Positions 1-8,714 of a stretch of DNA of 47,425 nt are shown here, piece by piece. Position 1 is the stretch's first letter, and the number at the start of each line of letters is the position of its first letter. Position numbers and translations under genes: made by a program. This DNA comes from an uncultured Oscillospiraceae bacterium (lineage in GTDB: Bacteria; Bacillota; Clostridia; Oscillospirales; Oscillospiraceae), in assembly GCA_947625355.1 (NCBI GenBank), contig CANQOA010000014.1, forward strand, positions 1 through 47,425, given 5' to 3'. The notes beneath the pieces were generated by a model. It did no database searches. It was not told the origin of the DNA and saw nothing but the letters and a program-made list of their open reading frames with translations.

Positions 1-552
1 CTGCCCCCCGAGGCGGTCATCGACATGACCGTGGCCCTCATCACCCTCAAGTACACCCAGTCCAACTCCGTCTGCTATGTGAAGGACGGACAGGCCATCG
101 GCGTGGGCGCGGGCCAGCAGAGCCGCATCCACTGCACGCGCCTTGCCGGCAGCAAGGCGGACAACTGGTATCTGCGCCAGCATGAGAAGGTCCTCGCTCT
201 GCCCTTCAAGCCCGGCATCCGCCGGCCCGACCGGGACAACGCCATCGACGTGTATATCTCCGACGAGTACGAGGACGTGCTCTCCGACGGGGCGTGGCAG
301 AGCGTGTTCACGGAGAGGCCCGAGCCGCTGACGGCAGCGGAGAAAAAGGCATGGATCGCCACGCAGAGCGGCGTGACCGTGGGAAGCGACGCCTTCTTCC
401 CCTTCGGGGACAACGTGGAGCGGGCCCGCAAATCCGGCGTGGCCTATATCGCCGAGCCCGGCGGCAGCATCCGGGACGACAATGTGATCGAGACGGCGGA
501 CAAGTACGGCATCGTCATGGCCTTCACAGGCATGCGGCTGTTCCACCATTGA
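1..552 (+). CDS. purH: AICAR transformylase (PurH), C-terminal part, cut by window edge
   Basis: The reading frame is open from the first base, so the start lies outside the window. The 183 visible residues match the C-terminal half of the AICAR formyltransferase domain, which transfers formyl from 10-formyl-THF to AICAR late in de novo purine synthesis. Recognisable stretches are KYTQSNSVCYVKDGQAIG, GAGQQSRIHCTRLAGSKAD, DAFFPFGDNVERA and the terminal PGGSIRDDNVIETADKYGI. The stop at 550-552 is followed 18 nt later by purD, so the two are almost certainly co-transcribed. Many Clostridia have a standalone transformylase with a separate IMP cyclohydrolase; whether this copy is fused to a cyclohydrolase domain cannot be told, because the N-terminus is missing. 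Confidence 0.93.
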   Translation: MPPEAVIDMTVALITLKYTQSNSVCYVKDGQAIGVGAGQQSRIHCTRLAGSKADNWYLRQHEKVLALPFKPGIRRPDRDNAIDVYISDEYEDVLSDGAWQSVFTERPEPLTAAEKKAWIATQSGVTVGSDAFFPFGDNVERARKSGVAYIAEPGGSIRDDNVIETADKYGIVMAFTGMRLFHH

Positions 553-570
553 TGATAGGGAGGACTCTCT

Positions 571-1839
571 ATGAAGCTCATGGTCATCGGCAGCGGCGGC
601 CGGGAACACGCCGTCATCCGCAAGCTGAAAGAAAACCCCGGCGTGGAGACGATCTACGCCCTGCCCGGCAACGGCGGCATCGCCGCGGACGCGGTGTGCG
701 CGGATGTGGGCGCCAAGGACATAGACGGCGCTGTGCGTTTTGCAAAGGAGAACGCCGTCGACTTCGCGGTGGTCACCCCGGACGATCCCCTGGTGCTGGG
801 GATGGTGGACGCGCTGGAGGCGGCGGGCGTGCCCTGCTTCGGTCCGGCGAAAAACGCCGCCGTCATCGAGGGCAGTAAGGTCTTTTCCAAAAACCTTATG
901 AAAAAATACGGCATCCCCACCGCGTCCTATGAGGTCTTTGACGACCCGGCCGCCGCGCTGGCATACGTGCGCACAGCGCCGCTGCCCACGGTGGTGAAGG
1001 CCGACGGCCTGGCTCTGGGCAAGGGCGTGCTCATCGCCCAGACCCGGGAAGAGGCGGTGGAGGCCGTGAAGTCCATCATGGAGGACAAGAAATTCGGGGC
1101 CAGCGGCGACCAGATCGTGGTGGAGGAATTCCTCACCGGCCCGGAGGTGTCCGTGCTGGCCTTCACCGACGGAAAAACGGTCAAGCCCATGGTGTCCTCC
1201 ATGGACCACAAGCGGGCCCACGATAACGACCAGGGCCTCAATACCGGCGGCATGGGCACCGTGGCCCCCAACCCCTATTACACCGAGTATATTGCCAACG
1301 TATGCATGGAGACGATCTTCAAGCCCACCATCGCCGCCATGGCGGCGGAGGGCCGGTCCTTCAAGGGGTGCTTGTACTTCGGGCTGATGCTCACCCCCGA
1401 CGGGCCCCGTGTCATCGAGTACAACTGCCGCTTCGGCGACCCGGAGACCCAGGTGGTGCTGCCGCTGATGGAGTCCGACCTGCTCACGGTCATGATGGCC
1501 TGCCGGAACGGGACCCTGGCCGAGACGGAGGTGCGCTTTTCCGAAAAGCACGCCTGCTGCGTCATCCTGGCGAGCTCCGGCTATCCCGAGCACTACGAAA
1601 AGGGCTATGAGATCACCTGTGACGAGGGCATCACCGCCCAGGTGTACGTGGCCGGGGCGAAGCTGGAAGATGGGAAACTTCTCACCAGCGGCGGCCGGGT
1701 GCTGGGCATCACCGCCGTGGCGGACAGCCTGCCCGCGGCCATCAAGGCGGCTTACGCCGACGCGGAGAAGGTGCATTTTGCCAACGCCTACTGCCGCCGT
1801 GACATCGGCGCGCGGGCTTTGAAAGCGCTGGAGGGCTGA
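571..1839 (+). CDS. purD: Phosphoribosylamine-glycine ligase (GARS)
   Basis: A 422-residue ATP-grasp ligase of normal family length, which joins glycine to phosphoribosylamine with ATP. The N-terminal GSGGREHAVIRKL loop (residues 7-19) is the family hallmark. The ATP-grasp core is seen in VVKADGLALGKGVLIA, EEFLTGPEVSVLAF and LNTGGMGTVAPNPYY, followed by VIEYNCRFGDPETQVVLPL, which holds metal-binding Glu/Asn residues. The ATG is preceded by GGGAGG at 7 nt spacing. The gene lies 18 nt after purH and 8 nt before purL, an operon arrangement. Nothing is missing or unusual. Confidence 0.97.
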   Translation: MKLMVIGSGGREHAVIRKLKENPGVETIYALPGNGGIAADAVCADVGAKDIDGAVRFAKENAVDFAVVTPDDPLVLGMVDALEAAGVPCFGPAKNAAVIEGSKVFSKNLMKKYGIPTASYEVFDDPAAALAYVRTAPLPTVVKADGLALGKGVLIAQTREEAVEAVKSIMEDKKFGASGDQIVVEEFLTGPEVSVLAFTDGKTVKPMVSSMDHKRAHDNDQGLNTGGMGTVAPNPYYTEYIANVCMETIFKPTIAAMAAEGRSFKGCLYFGLMLTPDGPRVIEYNCRFGDPETQVVLPLMESDLLTVMMACRNGTLAETEVRFSEKHACCVILASSGYPEHYEKGYEITCDEGITAQVYVAGAKLEDGKLLTSGGRVLGITAVADSLPAAIKAAYADAEKVHFANAYCRRDIGARALKALEG

Positions 1840-1847
1840 GAGCGGAT

Positions 1848-4800
1848 ATGGTCTATCGGATCTATGTGGAGAAAAAGCCGGGGGTGTCCCCGGAGAGCGC
1901 CGCGCTGCTCAATGACCTGCGGGGCTTTCTGGGTGTGAAGGCCCTGGAGGAAGTGCGCATCCTCAACCGCTATGATGCGGACAACATCGACCGGGCGGTG
2001 TTTGAACAGGCCAAGACGGTGGTCTTTTCCGAGCCCCAGGTGGACCGGGTCTACGACGAGGCGTTCCCCATGCCGGAGGGGGCGTGGAAGGTCCTCGCGG
2101 TGGAGGCCCTGCCGGGCCAGTTCGACCAGCGGGCCGACTCCGCCGCTCAGTGCATCCAGCTGATGGCCGGCGTGGAGCGGCCGCTGGTGTCCTACGCCAA
2201 GGTGTATCTGATCCGGGGAGACCTCTCCGGGCAGGACATGGAGAAGATCGCCGGCTACGTCATCAACCCCGTGGAGAGCCGGGAGGCGTCTCTGGAAAAG
2301 CCGGAGACCCTGGCGCGGACCTATGCCGTGCCCGACCATGTGCAGACGGTGGAGGGCTTCACCGCCATGGACGAGGCGGCGCTGGGCGCGCTGCTGGACA
2401 AGCTGGGCCTGGCCATGGACCTGGATGACCTGAAATTCCTGCAAAACTATTTTAAAAACGAAGAGCACCGGGACCCCACCCTCACCGAGGTGCGGGTGGT
2501 GGATACCTACTGGTCCGACCACTGCCGCCACACCACCTTCTCCACCCACATCGACCGCGCGGACATCGCCGACCCGGCGGTCCGGGGGGCCTATGAGCGG
2601 TACCTGGCGGCCAGGGAAGAGGTCTATGGGGCGGAGAAGGCCGCCGCGCGGCCCCAGACCCTGATGGACATCGCCACCCTGGGCACCAAGGTGCTGAAAA
2701 AGCGGGGCGAGCTTCCCGAACTGGACGAGAGCGAGGAGATCAACGCCTGCTCCATCCATGTGCCGGCAGATGTGGACGGCGATACACAGGACTGGCTGCT
2801 CATGTTCAAAAACGAGACCCACAACCACCCTACGGAGATCGAGCCCTTCGGCGGCGCGGCCACCTGCATCGGCGGCTGCATCCGGGACCCCCTGTCCGGG
2901 CGCGCCTATGTGCACCAGGCCATGCGCGTCACCGGCGGCGGCGACCCAAGGGTGGGCCTGGACAAGACCATCCCCGGCAAGCTGCCCCAGCGGAAGCTGG
3001 CCCAGACCGCCGCGGCGGGCTATTCCTCCTACGGCAACCAGATCGGCCTGGCCACCGGCCATGTGGCCGAGATGTACCACGAGGGATACATCGCCAAGCG
3101 CCTGGAGTGCGGCGTGGTGGTGGCGGCCGCCCCGGCGGAGAACGTCCGCCGGGAGGAGCCCGCGCCCGGCGACGTGGTCATCCTGCTGGGCGGCCGCACC
3201 GGCCGGGACGGCATCGGCGGGGCCACCGGCTCCTCCAAGAGCCATAACACCAAGTCCCTGCAGACCATGGCATCCGAGGTCCAGAAGGGCAACGCCCCCG
3301 AGGAGCGGAAGATCCAGCGCCTTTTCCGGGACGGGAACGTGACCCGGCTCATCAAGCGGTGCAACGACTTTGGCGCCGGCGGCGTCAGCGTGGCCATCGG
3401 CGAGCTGGCGGACGGTCTCGCCATCGACCTGGACGCGGTGCGCAAGAAATATGACGGCCTGGACGGCACGGAGCTTGCCATCTCCGAGAGCCAGGAGCGC
3501 ATGGCCGTGGTGGTGGCCCCCCAGGACGCGGACGCGTTCATCGCCGCCGCCCAGGCGGAGAACCTGGAGGCCTACCGGGTGGCGGTGGTCACCGAGAGCC
3601 CCCGGATGGTCATGACCTGGAAGGGGAGGACCATCGCGGACCTGAGCCGGGCGTTTTTGAACACCAACGGCGCGGTGAAGCATGCGGCGGTGTCTGTGCC
3701 GGAGAAGGACCGGACCGCCATGGGCCAGGCCAGCTTTTCCAGCCTGCGGGAAATGGCAGGCAGCCTCAAGTGCGCCTCCCGCCGGGGCCTCACCGAGCGG
3801 TTCGACGGCACCATCGGCGCGGGCAGTGTGCTCATGCCCTTCGGTGGCCGGACCCAGACCACCCCGGCCCAGGCCATGGCGGCGCTGCTGCCGGTGCTGC
3901 CGGGCCAGCACACGGACCAGGCCAGCGTGATGGCCTGGGGGTGCGACCCCGACCGGCTCACCGTGGACCCCTATGCTGGGGCCATGGACAGCGTGGTCAC
4001 GTCGCTGACCAAGATCGTGGCGGCCGGCGCGGACTATAAGGACGCATATCTCACCTTCCAGGAGTTTTTTGAAAAGCTGCGGGACGACCCGGCGCGCTGG
4101 GGCAAGCCATTCTCCGCGCTGCTGGGGGCTCTGCAGGCACAGCTCGACTACGGCTGCGCCGCCATCGGCGGCAAGGACTCCATGTCCGGCTCCTTCATGG
4201 ACAGGGACGTGCCGCCCACCCTGATCTCCTTCGCCATCGCCCCCATCCAGGCCGGGGACGTGCTCTCGCCCGAGTTCAAAGAGGCGGGACACCCGGTGTA
4301 TGTGTTCGGCGGCGACGAGCCGGAGCACACCAAGGCCGCCTGGGAGGCGTTCCACGCGCTGGCCCGACAGGGCAGGGTGAAGGCCGCCTGGGCCATCGAG
4401 GAGAGCGCCGCCGAGGCGGTGATGAAGATGTCCTTCGGCAACCGGATCGGCTTCAAGGCCAACAAAGAAATGACGGGAGAAATGTGGCACATCCCCTTTT
4501 ACGGGGCCATTGTGGCGGAACTGACGGATGATACCGACTGCCCCTATGCCCGCCGCGTGGGCGTCACCACGGCGGAGCCGGTCATCGACCTGGGCGCGGA
4601 CAGTGCCTCCATCGACGAGCTGCTGGCGCTCAACGAGGCCGTGCTGGCGGACGTGTACCCCACCCGCACCGGCGAGACCGGCGCCGTGGAGGCGTTCTCC
4701 TATGCCGCGACGGAGCGCAGGGCTCCCGCGGTGCTCTGTGCCCGGCCCAAGGCGCTGATCCCCGTGTTCCCCGGCACCAACTGCGAGTACGACACCGCAC

Positions 4801-5546
4801 GGGCCGTGACCGAGGCCGGCGGCGAGGCGGAGATATTGGTGGTGAGGAACCTGACCGCCGCCGATACCGCCCGGAGCATCCAGCGGGCGGCCGAGGCCAT
4901 CGAGCGCTCGCAGATGATCGTGCTGCCCGGCGGCTTCTCCGGCGGCGACGAGCCGGAGGGCAGCGCCAAGTTCATCGCCGCCTTCTTCCGGGGCGGCCCT
5001 GTGCGGGAGCAGGTCACGAGGCTCTTGGAGCGGCGGGACGGGCTGATGCTGGGCATCTGCAACGGCTTCCAGGCGCTGATCAAGCTGGGTCTGGTCCCCT
5101 TCGGGAAGATCGTGGATACCGACGAGAACTGTCCTACCCTGAGCTACAACACCATCGGCCGGCACCAGTCCCGCATCGTGCGGACCCGAGTGGCTTCCAA
5201 CAAGTCCCCCTGGCTGGCCAATACCCAGCCCGGCGAGATATACGCCGTGCCCATCTCCCACGGCGAGGGCCGGTTCCTGGCTTCGGAGGAGACGGTGCGC
5301 GCCCTGGCGGCAAACGGACAGATCGCCACCCAGTACGTGGACCTGGCCGGCGCGCCCTCCATGGACACGGACTTCAATCCCAACGGTTCCGCCTATGCCA
5401 TCGAGGGCATCACCAGCCCCGACGGGCGGGTGCTGGGCAAGATGGGCCACACCGAGCGGGTGGGGGAGCATCTGTACAAAAATGTGCCCGGCGAATACGA
5501 CATGGGCCTGTTCCGCGCCGCGGTGGCGTATTTCAAGAAAAACTGA
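1848..5546 (+). CDS. purL: Phosphoribosylformylglycinamidine synthase, single-chain
   Basis: A 1232-residue fused FGAM synthase that converts FGAR plus glutamine and ATP to FGAM. It is the large one-piece form (PurL plus glutaminase) rather than the PurS/PurL/PurQ split form. The motif WSDHCRHTTFSTHI lies near residue 223, and two AIRS-like halves follow (FKNETHNHPTEIEPFGGAA; later GGKDSMSGSF). The C-terminal class I glutaminase begins near residue 970 (IPVFPGTNCEYD), with nucleophile Cys in LGICNGFQALI near 1070 and the His/Glu pair in ISHGEGRF. The ATG lies 8 nt after purD, and the ribosome site (GGAGG) is inside the purD end. A strong terminator follows, so this is the last gene of the visible purine operon. 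Confidence 0.97.
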   Translation: MVYRIYVEKKPGVSPESAALLNDLRGFLGVKALEEVRILNRYDADNIDRAVFEQAKTVVFSEPQVDRVYDEAFPMPEGAWKVLAVEALPGQFDQRADSAAQCIQLMAGVERPLVSYAKVYLIRGDLSGQDMEKIAGYVINPVESREASLEKPETLARTYAVPDHVQTVEGFTAMDEAALGALLDKLGLAMDLDDLKFLQNYFKNEEHRDPTLTEVRVVDTYWSDHCRHTTFSTHIDRADIADPAVRGAYERYLAAREEVYGAEKAAARPQTLMDIATLGTKVLKKRGELPELDESEEINACSIHVPADVDGDTQDWLLMFKNETHNHPTEIEPFGGAATCIGGCIRDPLSGRAYVHQAMRVTGGGDPRVGLDKTIPGKLPQRKLAQTAAAGYSSYGNQIGLATGHVAEMYHEGYIAKRLECGVVVAAAPAENVRREEPAPGDVVILLGGRTGRDGIGGATGSSKSHNTKSLQTMASEVQKGNAPEERKIQRLFRDGNVTRLIKRCNDFGAGGVSVAIGELADGLAIDLDAVRKKYDGLDGTELAISESQERMAVVVAPQDADAFIAAAQAENLEAYRVAVVTESPRMVMTWKGRTIADLSRAFLNTNGAVKHAAVSVPEKDRTAMGQASFSSLREMAGSLKCASRRGLTERFDGTIGAGSVLMPFGGRTQTTPAQAMAALLPVLPGQHTDQASVMAWGCDPDRLTVDPYAGAMDSVVTSLTKIVAAGADYKDAYLTFQEFFEKLRDDPARWGKPFSALLGALQAQLDYGCAAIGGKDSMSGSFMDRDVPPTLISFAIAPIQAGDVLSPEFKEAGHPVYVFGGDEPEHTKAAWEAFHALARQGRVKAAWAIEESAAEAVMKMSFGNRIGFKANKEMTGEMWHIPFYGAIVAELTDDTDCPYARRVGVTTAEPVIDLGADSASIDELLALNEAVLADVYPTRTGETGAVEAFSYAATERRAPAVLCARPKALIPVFPGTNCEYDTARAVTEAGGEAEILVVRNLTAADTARSIQRAAEAIERSQMIVLPGGFSGGDEPEGSAKFIAAFFRGGPVREQVTRLLERRDGLMLGICNGFQALIKLGLVPFGKIVDTDENCPTLSYNTIGRHQSRIVRTRVASNKSPWLANTQPGEIYAVPISHGEGRFLASEETVRALAANGQIATQYVDLAGAPSMDTDFNPNGSAYAIEGITSPDGRVLGKMGHTERVGEHLYKNVPGEYDMGLFRAAVAYFKKN

Positions 5547-5559
5547 ACCGATCCCGCAT

Positions 5560-5589
5560 CCGGGCCGGCATCCGCCGGCCCGGTTTTTC
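5560..5589 (+). terminator. Intrinsic terminator of the purine operon
   Basis: A perfect 10-bp GC stem, CCGGGCCGGC (5560-5569) with GCCGGCCCGG (5574-5583), has an ATCC loop and runs into TTTTTC. It starts 13 nt after the purL stop. Confidence 0.93.
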
Positions 5590-5618
5590 TTTTCCGGAGA
5601 GGGGAAACATGCTATAAT
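5590..5618 (+). promoter_or_regulatory. Probable promoter of the RNA methyltransferase gene
   Basis: A consensus -10 box TATAAT lies at 5613-5618, preceded 17 nt upstream by a poor -35 (TTTTCC). It sits between the purL terminator and the gene at 5650. The -10 is convincing; the -35 is weak. Confidence 0.55.
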
Positions 5619-5649
5619 CACCATATCGTGTATCGTGGGAGGTAGGCGC

Positions 5650-6462
5650 ATGCGGATCGTGGAACTGACGGACATCGGCGCGCCGGAGCTGGACGCGTAC
5701 GCCCGGCTGACGGAGGCACAGCTGCGCAATCGCCGGGAGCCGGAGATGGGGCTGTTCATCGTGGAGAGCGTGAAGGCCATCCGGGTGGCTCTGGAGGCGG
5801 GATACGAGCCGTTGTCCATGCTGATGGAGGCCCGCCATCTGCGGGGGCAGGGCGGGGCTCTGGCGGAGCGGTGCGGGCCCATCCCCGTCTATACCGGTCC
5901 GCCGGAGGTGCTGCAGGAGCTCACCGGCTACCGGGTGGACCGGGGCGTGCTGTGCGCCATGCGCAGACCAAAGGACCGGACCGTGGCGGAGGTATGCGCC
6001 GGGGCCCGGCGGGTGGCGGTGCTGGAGGGCGTGGTGGACGCGGTGAACGTGGGGGCCATCTTCCGCTCCGCAGCGGCGCTGGGCATGGACGGGGTGCTGC
6101 TGACGGAGACCTGCTGTGACCCCTTGAATCGGCGGGCCGTACGAGTCAGCATGGGCACGGTGCTGCAGGTGCCCTGGGCCTATGTGGAGCGCTGGCCGGG
6201 CCCAGGTCTGGACGCGCTGCGTGAGATGGGCTTTCAGACGGCGGCCCTGGCCCTGGATGAGCGGGCCATCGACATCGACGACGGCCGCCTGGCCGGCATC
6301 GGGCGCCTCGCGGTGGTGCTGGGCGCGGAGGGGGACGGCCTCTCGCCCCGCACGGTGGCGGCCTGCGACTGGACGGTGCGCATCCCCATGCAGAACGGCG
6401 TGGACTCGCTGAACGTGGCTGCCGCCGGGGCGGTGGCCTTCTGGCAGCTCCGGGCGCGGTGA
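5650..6462 (+). CDS. SpoU/TrmH-family RNA 2'-O-methyltransferase
   Basis: A 270-residue protein with the three SPOUT knot motifs of the TrmH/SpoU family. These are NVGAIFRSAAALG near residue 133 (motif 1, catalytic Arg), VVLGAEGDGLS near 221 (motif 2), and IPMQNGVDSLNVAAAG near 245 (motif 3, SAM-binding knot). The N-terminal 100 residues resemble the substrate-binding domain (IVESVKAIRVALEAGYEP). It transfers methyl from SAM to a ribose 2'-OH of rRNA or tRNA; the target base cannot be read from sequence. The frame is open far upstream, but the ATG at 5650 follows GGGAGG with good spacing and lies just after the promoter. It is single-gene or co-transcribed with the helicase 69 nt downstream. 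Confidence 0.9.
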   Translation: MRIVELTDIGAPELDAYARLTEAQLRNRREPEMGLFIVESVKAIRVALEAGYEPLSMLMEARHLRGQGGALAERCGPIPVYTGPPEVLQELTGYRVDRGVLCAMRRPKDRTVAEVCAGARRVAVLEGVVDAVNVGAIFRSAAALGMDGVLLTETCCDPLNRRAVRVSMGTVLQVPWAYVERWPGPGLDALREMGFQTAALALDERAIDIDDGRLAGIGRLAVVLGAEGDGLSPRTVAACDWTVRIPMQNGVDSLNVAAAGAVAFWQLRAR

Positions 6463-6531
6463 AATCCGGTTTATGGGACAGCGGATGTGTTCTCATAGAG
6501 ATATCATCCATAATTATCGGGAGGCTTTGGC

Positions 6532-8679
6532 ATGATCTTGGATAAGCTCAACCCCGCCCAGAGGGAGGCGGTCACGACCACGGAGGGATACGTGCGCGTC
6601 ATCGCCGGGGCTGGCTCCGGCAAGACCCGTGCGCTGACCTACCGATTCGCCTACCTGGTGAACGAGCTGGGCATCCTGCCGGGGAACATCCTGTGTGTCA
6701 CCTTCACCAACAAGGCGGCCAACGAGATGCGCCAGCGCATCCACGCCCTGACGGGGGACAACGACACCGGCTACATCAACACCTTCCACGGCTTCTGCGT
6801 GTCGGTGCTCCAGGAGGACAGCTACGCCGTCCAGTACCCCAAGAGCTTTTTGGTGCTGGACAACTCCGACATCGACGGGATGCTGCGCATCATCTATGAG
6901 CAGCGCGGCCTCTCCCTGCGGGACATGACCTTCGCCAAGGCCCGGGACATGATCGAGATCCTCAAGCTCTTCAAGCGGCCGGACTACTATCTGGACATGC
7001 TCACCATGGACCTGGACGCCCTGCGGGAGAAATATGAGCGGGCCACCAGCGCCCAGGACATCATCTTTTACGGGTACCTCTATCAGGAGAAAAAATGCTT
7101 CGGGCTGGATTATAACGACCTCATCATCTTCACGCTGCATATCTTCCGGCAGAATGAGGATGTCCGCCTCAAATGGCAGCGGCGGCTGGAGTACATCATG
7201 ATCGACGAGTTCCAGGACATCGACTCCATCCAGTACGAACTGATGGAGGCGCTGTGCGGCTATCATAAGAACCTGTTCATCGTGGGGGACCCGGACCAGA
7301 CCATCTATACCTGGCGGGGGGCCGACGTGCGGTATCTATTGGACTTCGACAGGAAGTTCCCCGGCACAAAGACCATCATGATGATGGACAACTACCGCTC
7401 CACGCCCCAGATCCTGGCGGCGGCCAACAGCCTGATCGACAAAAACCGCACCCGCATCAAAAAGGCGCTCGTCCCCACGCTGCCGGACGGGGAGAGCGTG
7501 CTGTGCCACCACGGGGACAACGCCGAGGGGGAGGCGGAGTGGATGGCCCTGCAGATGCAGCAGCTCCATGACAGCGGCGTGGCATGGCGGGAGATGACGG
7601 CGCTCTACCGCGCCCACTATGTGACCCGGTCGATCGAGGACGTGCTGCGCAGGCGCAAGGTGCCCTATGCCATCTACAGCGGTGTGCCCTTCTTCGGCCG
7701 GGCGGAGATCAAGGACGCGCTCAGCTATCTGCGCATGGTCGCCTACAAGGACGATCTGGACTTCCGGCGGGTGGTCAACACCCCCAAGCGGAACATGGGC
7801 CAGCGGCGGATGGAGTTTTTGGAGCAGACGGCGGCGAAGGAGGACTGCACGCTCTACGCGGCTCTGGTCCGGCATCTGGAGGACGACATCTTCAAGGGCA
7901 CCAAGGCGTCGGCCTTCGTCAGCCTCATCGAGACCTTCGCGGCGGACTACGCCGGCCGGCCGGTGTCGGAGGTGCTCAGCGCCATCCTGAATGCCAGCGG
8001 CTATGAGCTGGCCCTGCGGACCGAGGGAGCCCAGGAGCGGCTGGACAATCTGGCGGAGCTGAAGCAGTCGGTCTATGAATATGAGACGAGCTGCGGGGAG
8101 GAGGCCGGGCTGGAGCACTACCTGGCCCATATCGCGCTGTTCACCAACGCCGACGCGGAGCAGGCAGGGGACAAGGTCAAGCTCATGACCGTCCACGCGG
8201 CCAAGGGGCTGGAGTTCCCTTACGTGTTCCTGTGCGGCATGAACGAGGGGGTGTTCCCCTCCCGGCGTACCCGGACCCTCCCGGCCATGGAGGAGGAACG
8301 GCGGCTGGCCTTCGTGGCCATGACGAGGGCGGAGAAGCGCCTGTATCTCACGGAGGCGGAGGGGCGCAACCTGGACGGCTCGCCCCGGTATCCCTCCCGG
8401 TTCGTGCTGGATATCGACCCGGCGCTGCTGGAGTATACCCGGCCGCCGAAGGAGGGGCTCATCGCCGACGCCCGGGAGTATGTCCGCGCCAGCGAGCGGT
8501 ATCTGCCGGAGAGCGCGGACGGGGGCCTGTTCGCCGAGGGGGACAGGGTGAGCCACGAGGTGCTTGGCCCCGGCACGGTGGTGGCGGTGGACACGGACAA
8601 GGGCGCGCATTTGGTACAGTTCGACTCCATGGCCACGCCCCGGGCCATCTCCTTCCGGGCAAAACTGAAAAAGCTGTGA
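6532..8679 (+). CDS. UvrD/PcrA-type superfamily 1 DNA helicase
   Basis: A 715-residue 3'-5' SF1A helicase. Motif I is GAGSGKT (26-32), followed by FTNKAANEMRQRI (Ia), IMIDEFQDID around D225 (motif II), GDPDQTIYTWRGA (III), DNYRSTPQIL (IV), TVHAAKGLEFPYVFL (V) and AFVAMTRAEKRLYL near 595 (VI). The C-terminus (GDRVSHEVLGPGTVVAV) resembles the Tudor-like RNA-polymerase-binding tail of PcrA. Length is close to PcrA (about 740), so a repair or replication-conflict helicase is likely. I do not assign the symbol because Firmicutes often carry several UvrD paralogues. RBS CGGGAGG precedes the ATG. A terminator follows directly. Confidence 0.92.
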   Translation: MILDKLNPAQREAVTTTEGYVRVIAGAGSGKTRALTYRFAYLVNELGILPGNILCVTFTNKAANEMRQRIHALTGDNDTGYINTFHGFCVSVLQEDSYAVQYPKSFLVLDNSDIDGMLRIIYEQRGLSLRDMTFAKARDMIEILKLFKRPDYYLDMLTMDLDALREKYERATSAQDIIFYGYLYQEKKCFGLDYNDLIIFTLHIFRQNEDVRLKWQRRLEYIMIDEFQDIDSIQYELMEALCGYHKNLFIVGDPDQTIYTWRGADVRYLLDFDRKFPGTKTIMMMDNYRSTPQILAAANSLIDKNRTRIKKALVPTLPDGESVLCHHGDNAEGEAEWMALQMQQLHDSGVAWREMTALYRAHYVTRSIEDVLRRRKVPYAIYSGVPFFGRAEIKDALSYLRMVAYKDDLDFRRVVNTPKRNMGQRRMEFLEQTAAKEDCTLYAALVRHLEDDIFKGTKASAFVSLIETFAADYAGRPVSEVLSAILNASGYELALRTEGAQERLDNLAELKQSVYEYETSCGEEAGLEHYLAHIALFTNADAEQAGDKVKLMTVHAAKGLEFPYVFLCGMNEGVFPSRRTRTLPAMEEERRLAFVAMTRAEKRLYLTEAEGRNLDGSPRYPSRFVLDIDPALLEYTRPPKEGLIADAREYVRASERYLPESADGGLFAEGDRVSHEVLGPGTVVAVDTDKGAHLVQFDSMATPRAISFRAKLKKL

Positions 8680-8685
8680 GATATA

Positions 8686-8714
8686 CCCCGGCTCATGATG
8701 AGCCGGGGCTTTTA
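8686..8714 (+). terminator. Terminator of the helicase gene
   Basis: Arms CCCCGGCTC (8686-8694) and GAGCCGGGG (8700-8708) enclose a 5-nt loop and are followed by CTTTTAT. The T-tract faces the plus strand; it lies between the ends of the helicase and the convergent recombinase. Confidence 0.85.

Noticed and set aside
1788..5882. A 1364-codon open frame on the minus strand opposite purL
   Set aside because: It is a mirror of a GC-rich gene; its translation is low-complexity His/Gly/Leu/Arg and matches no family, while purL is unambiguous.
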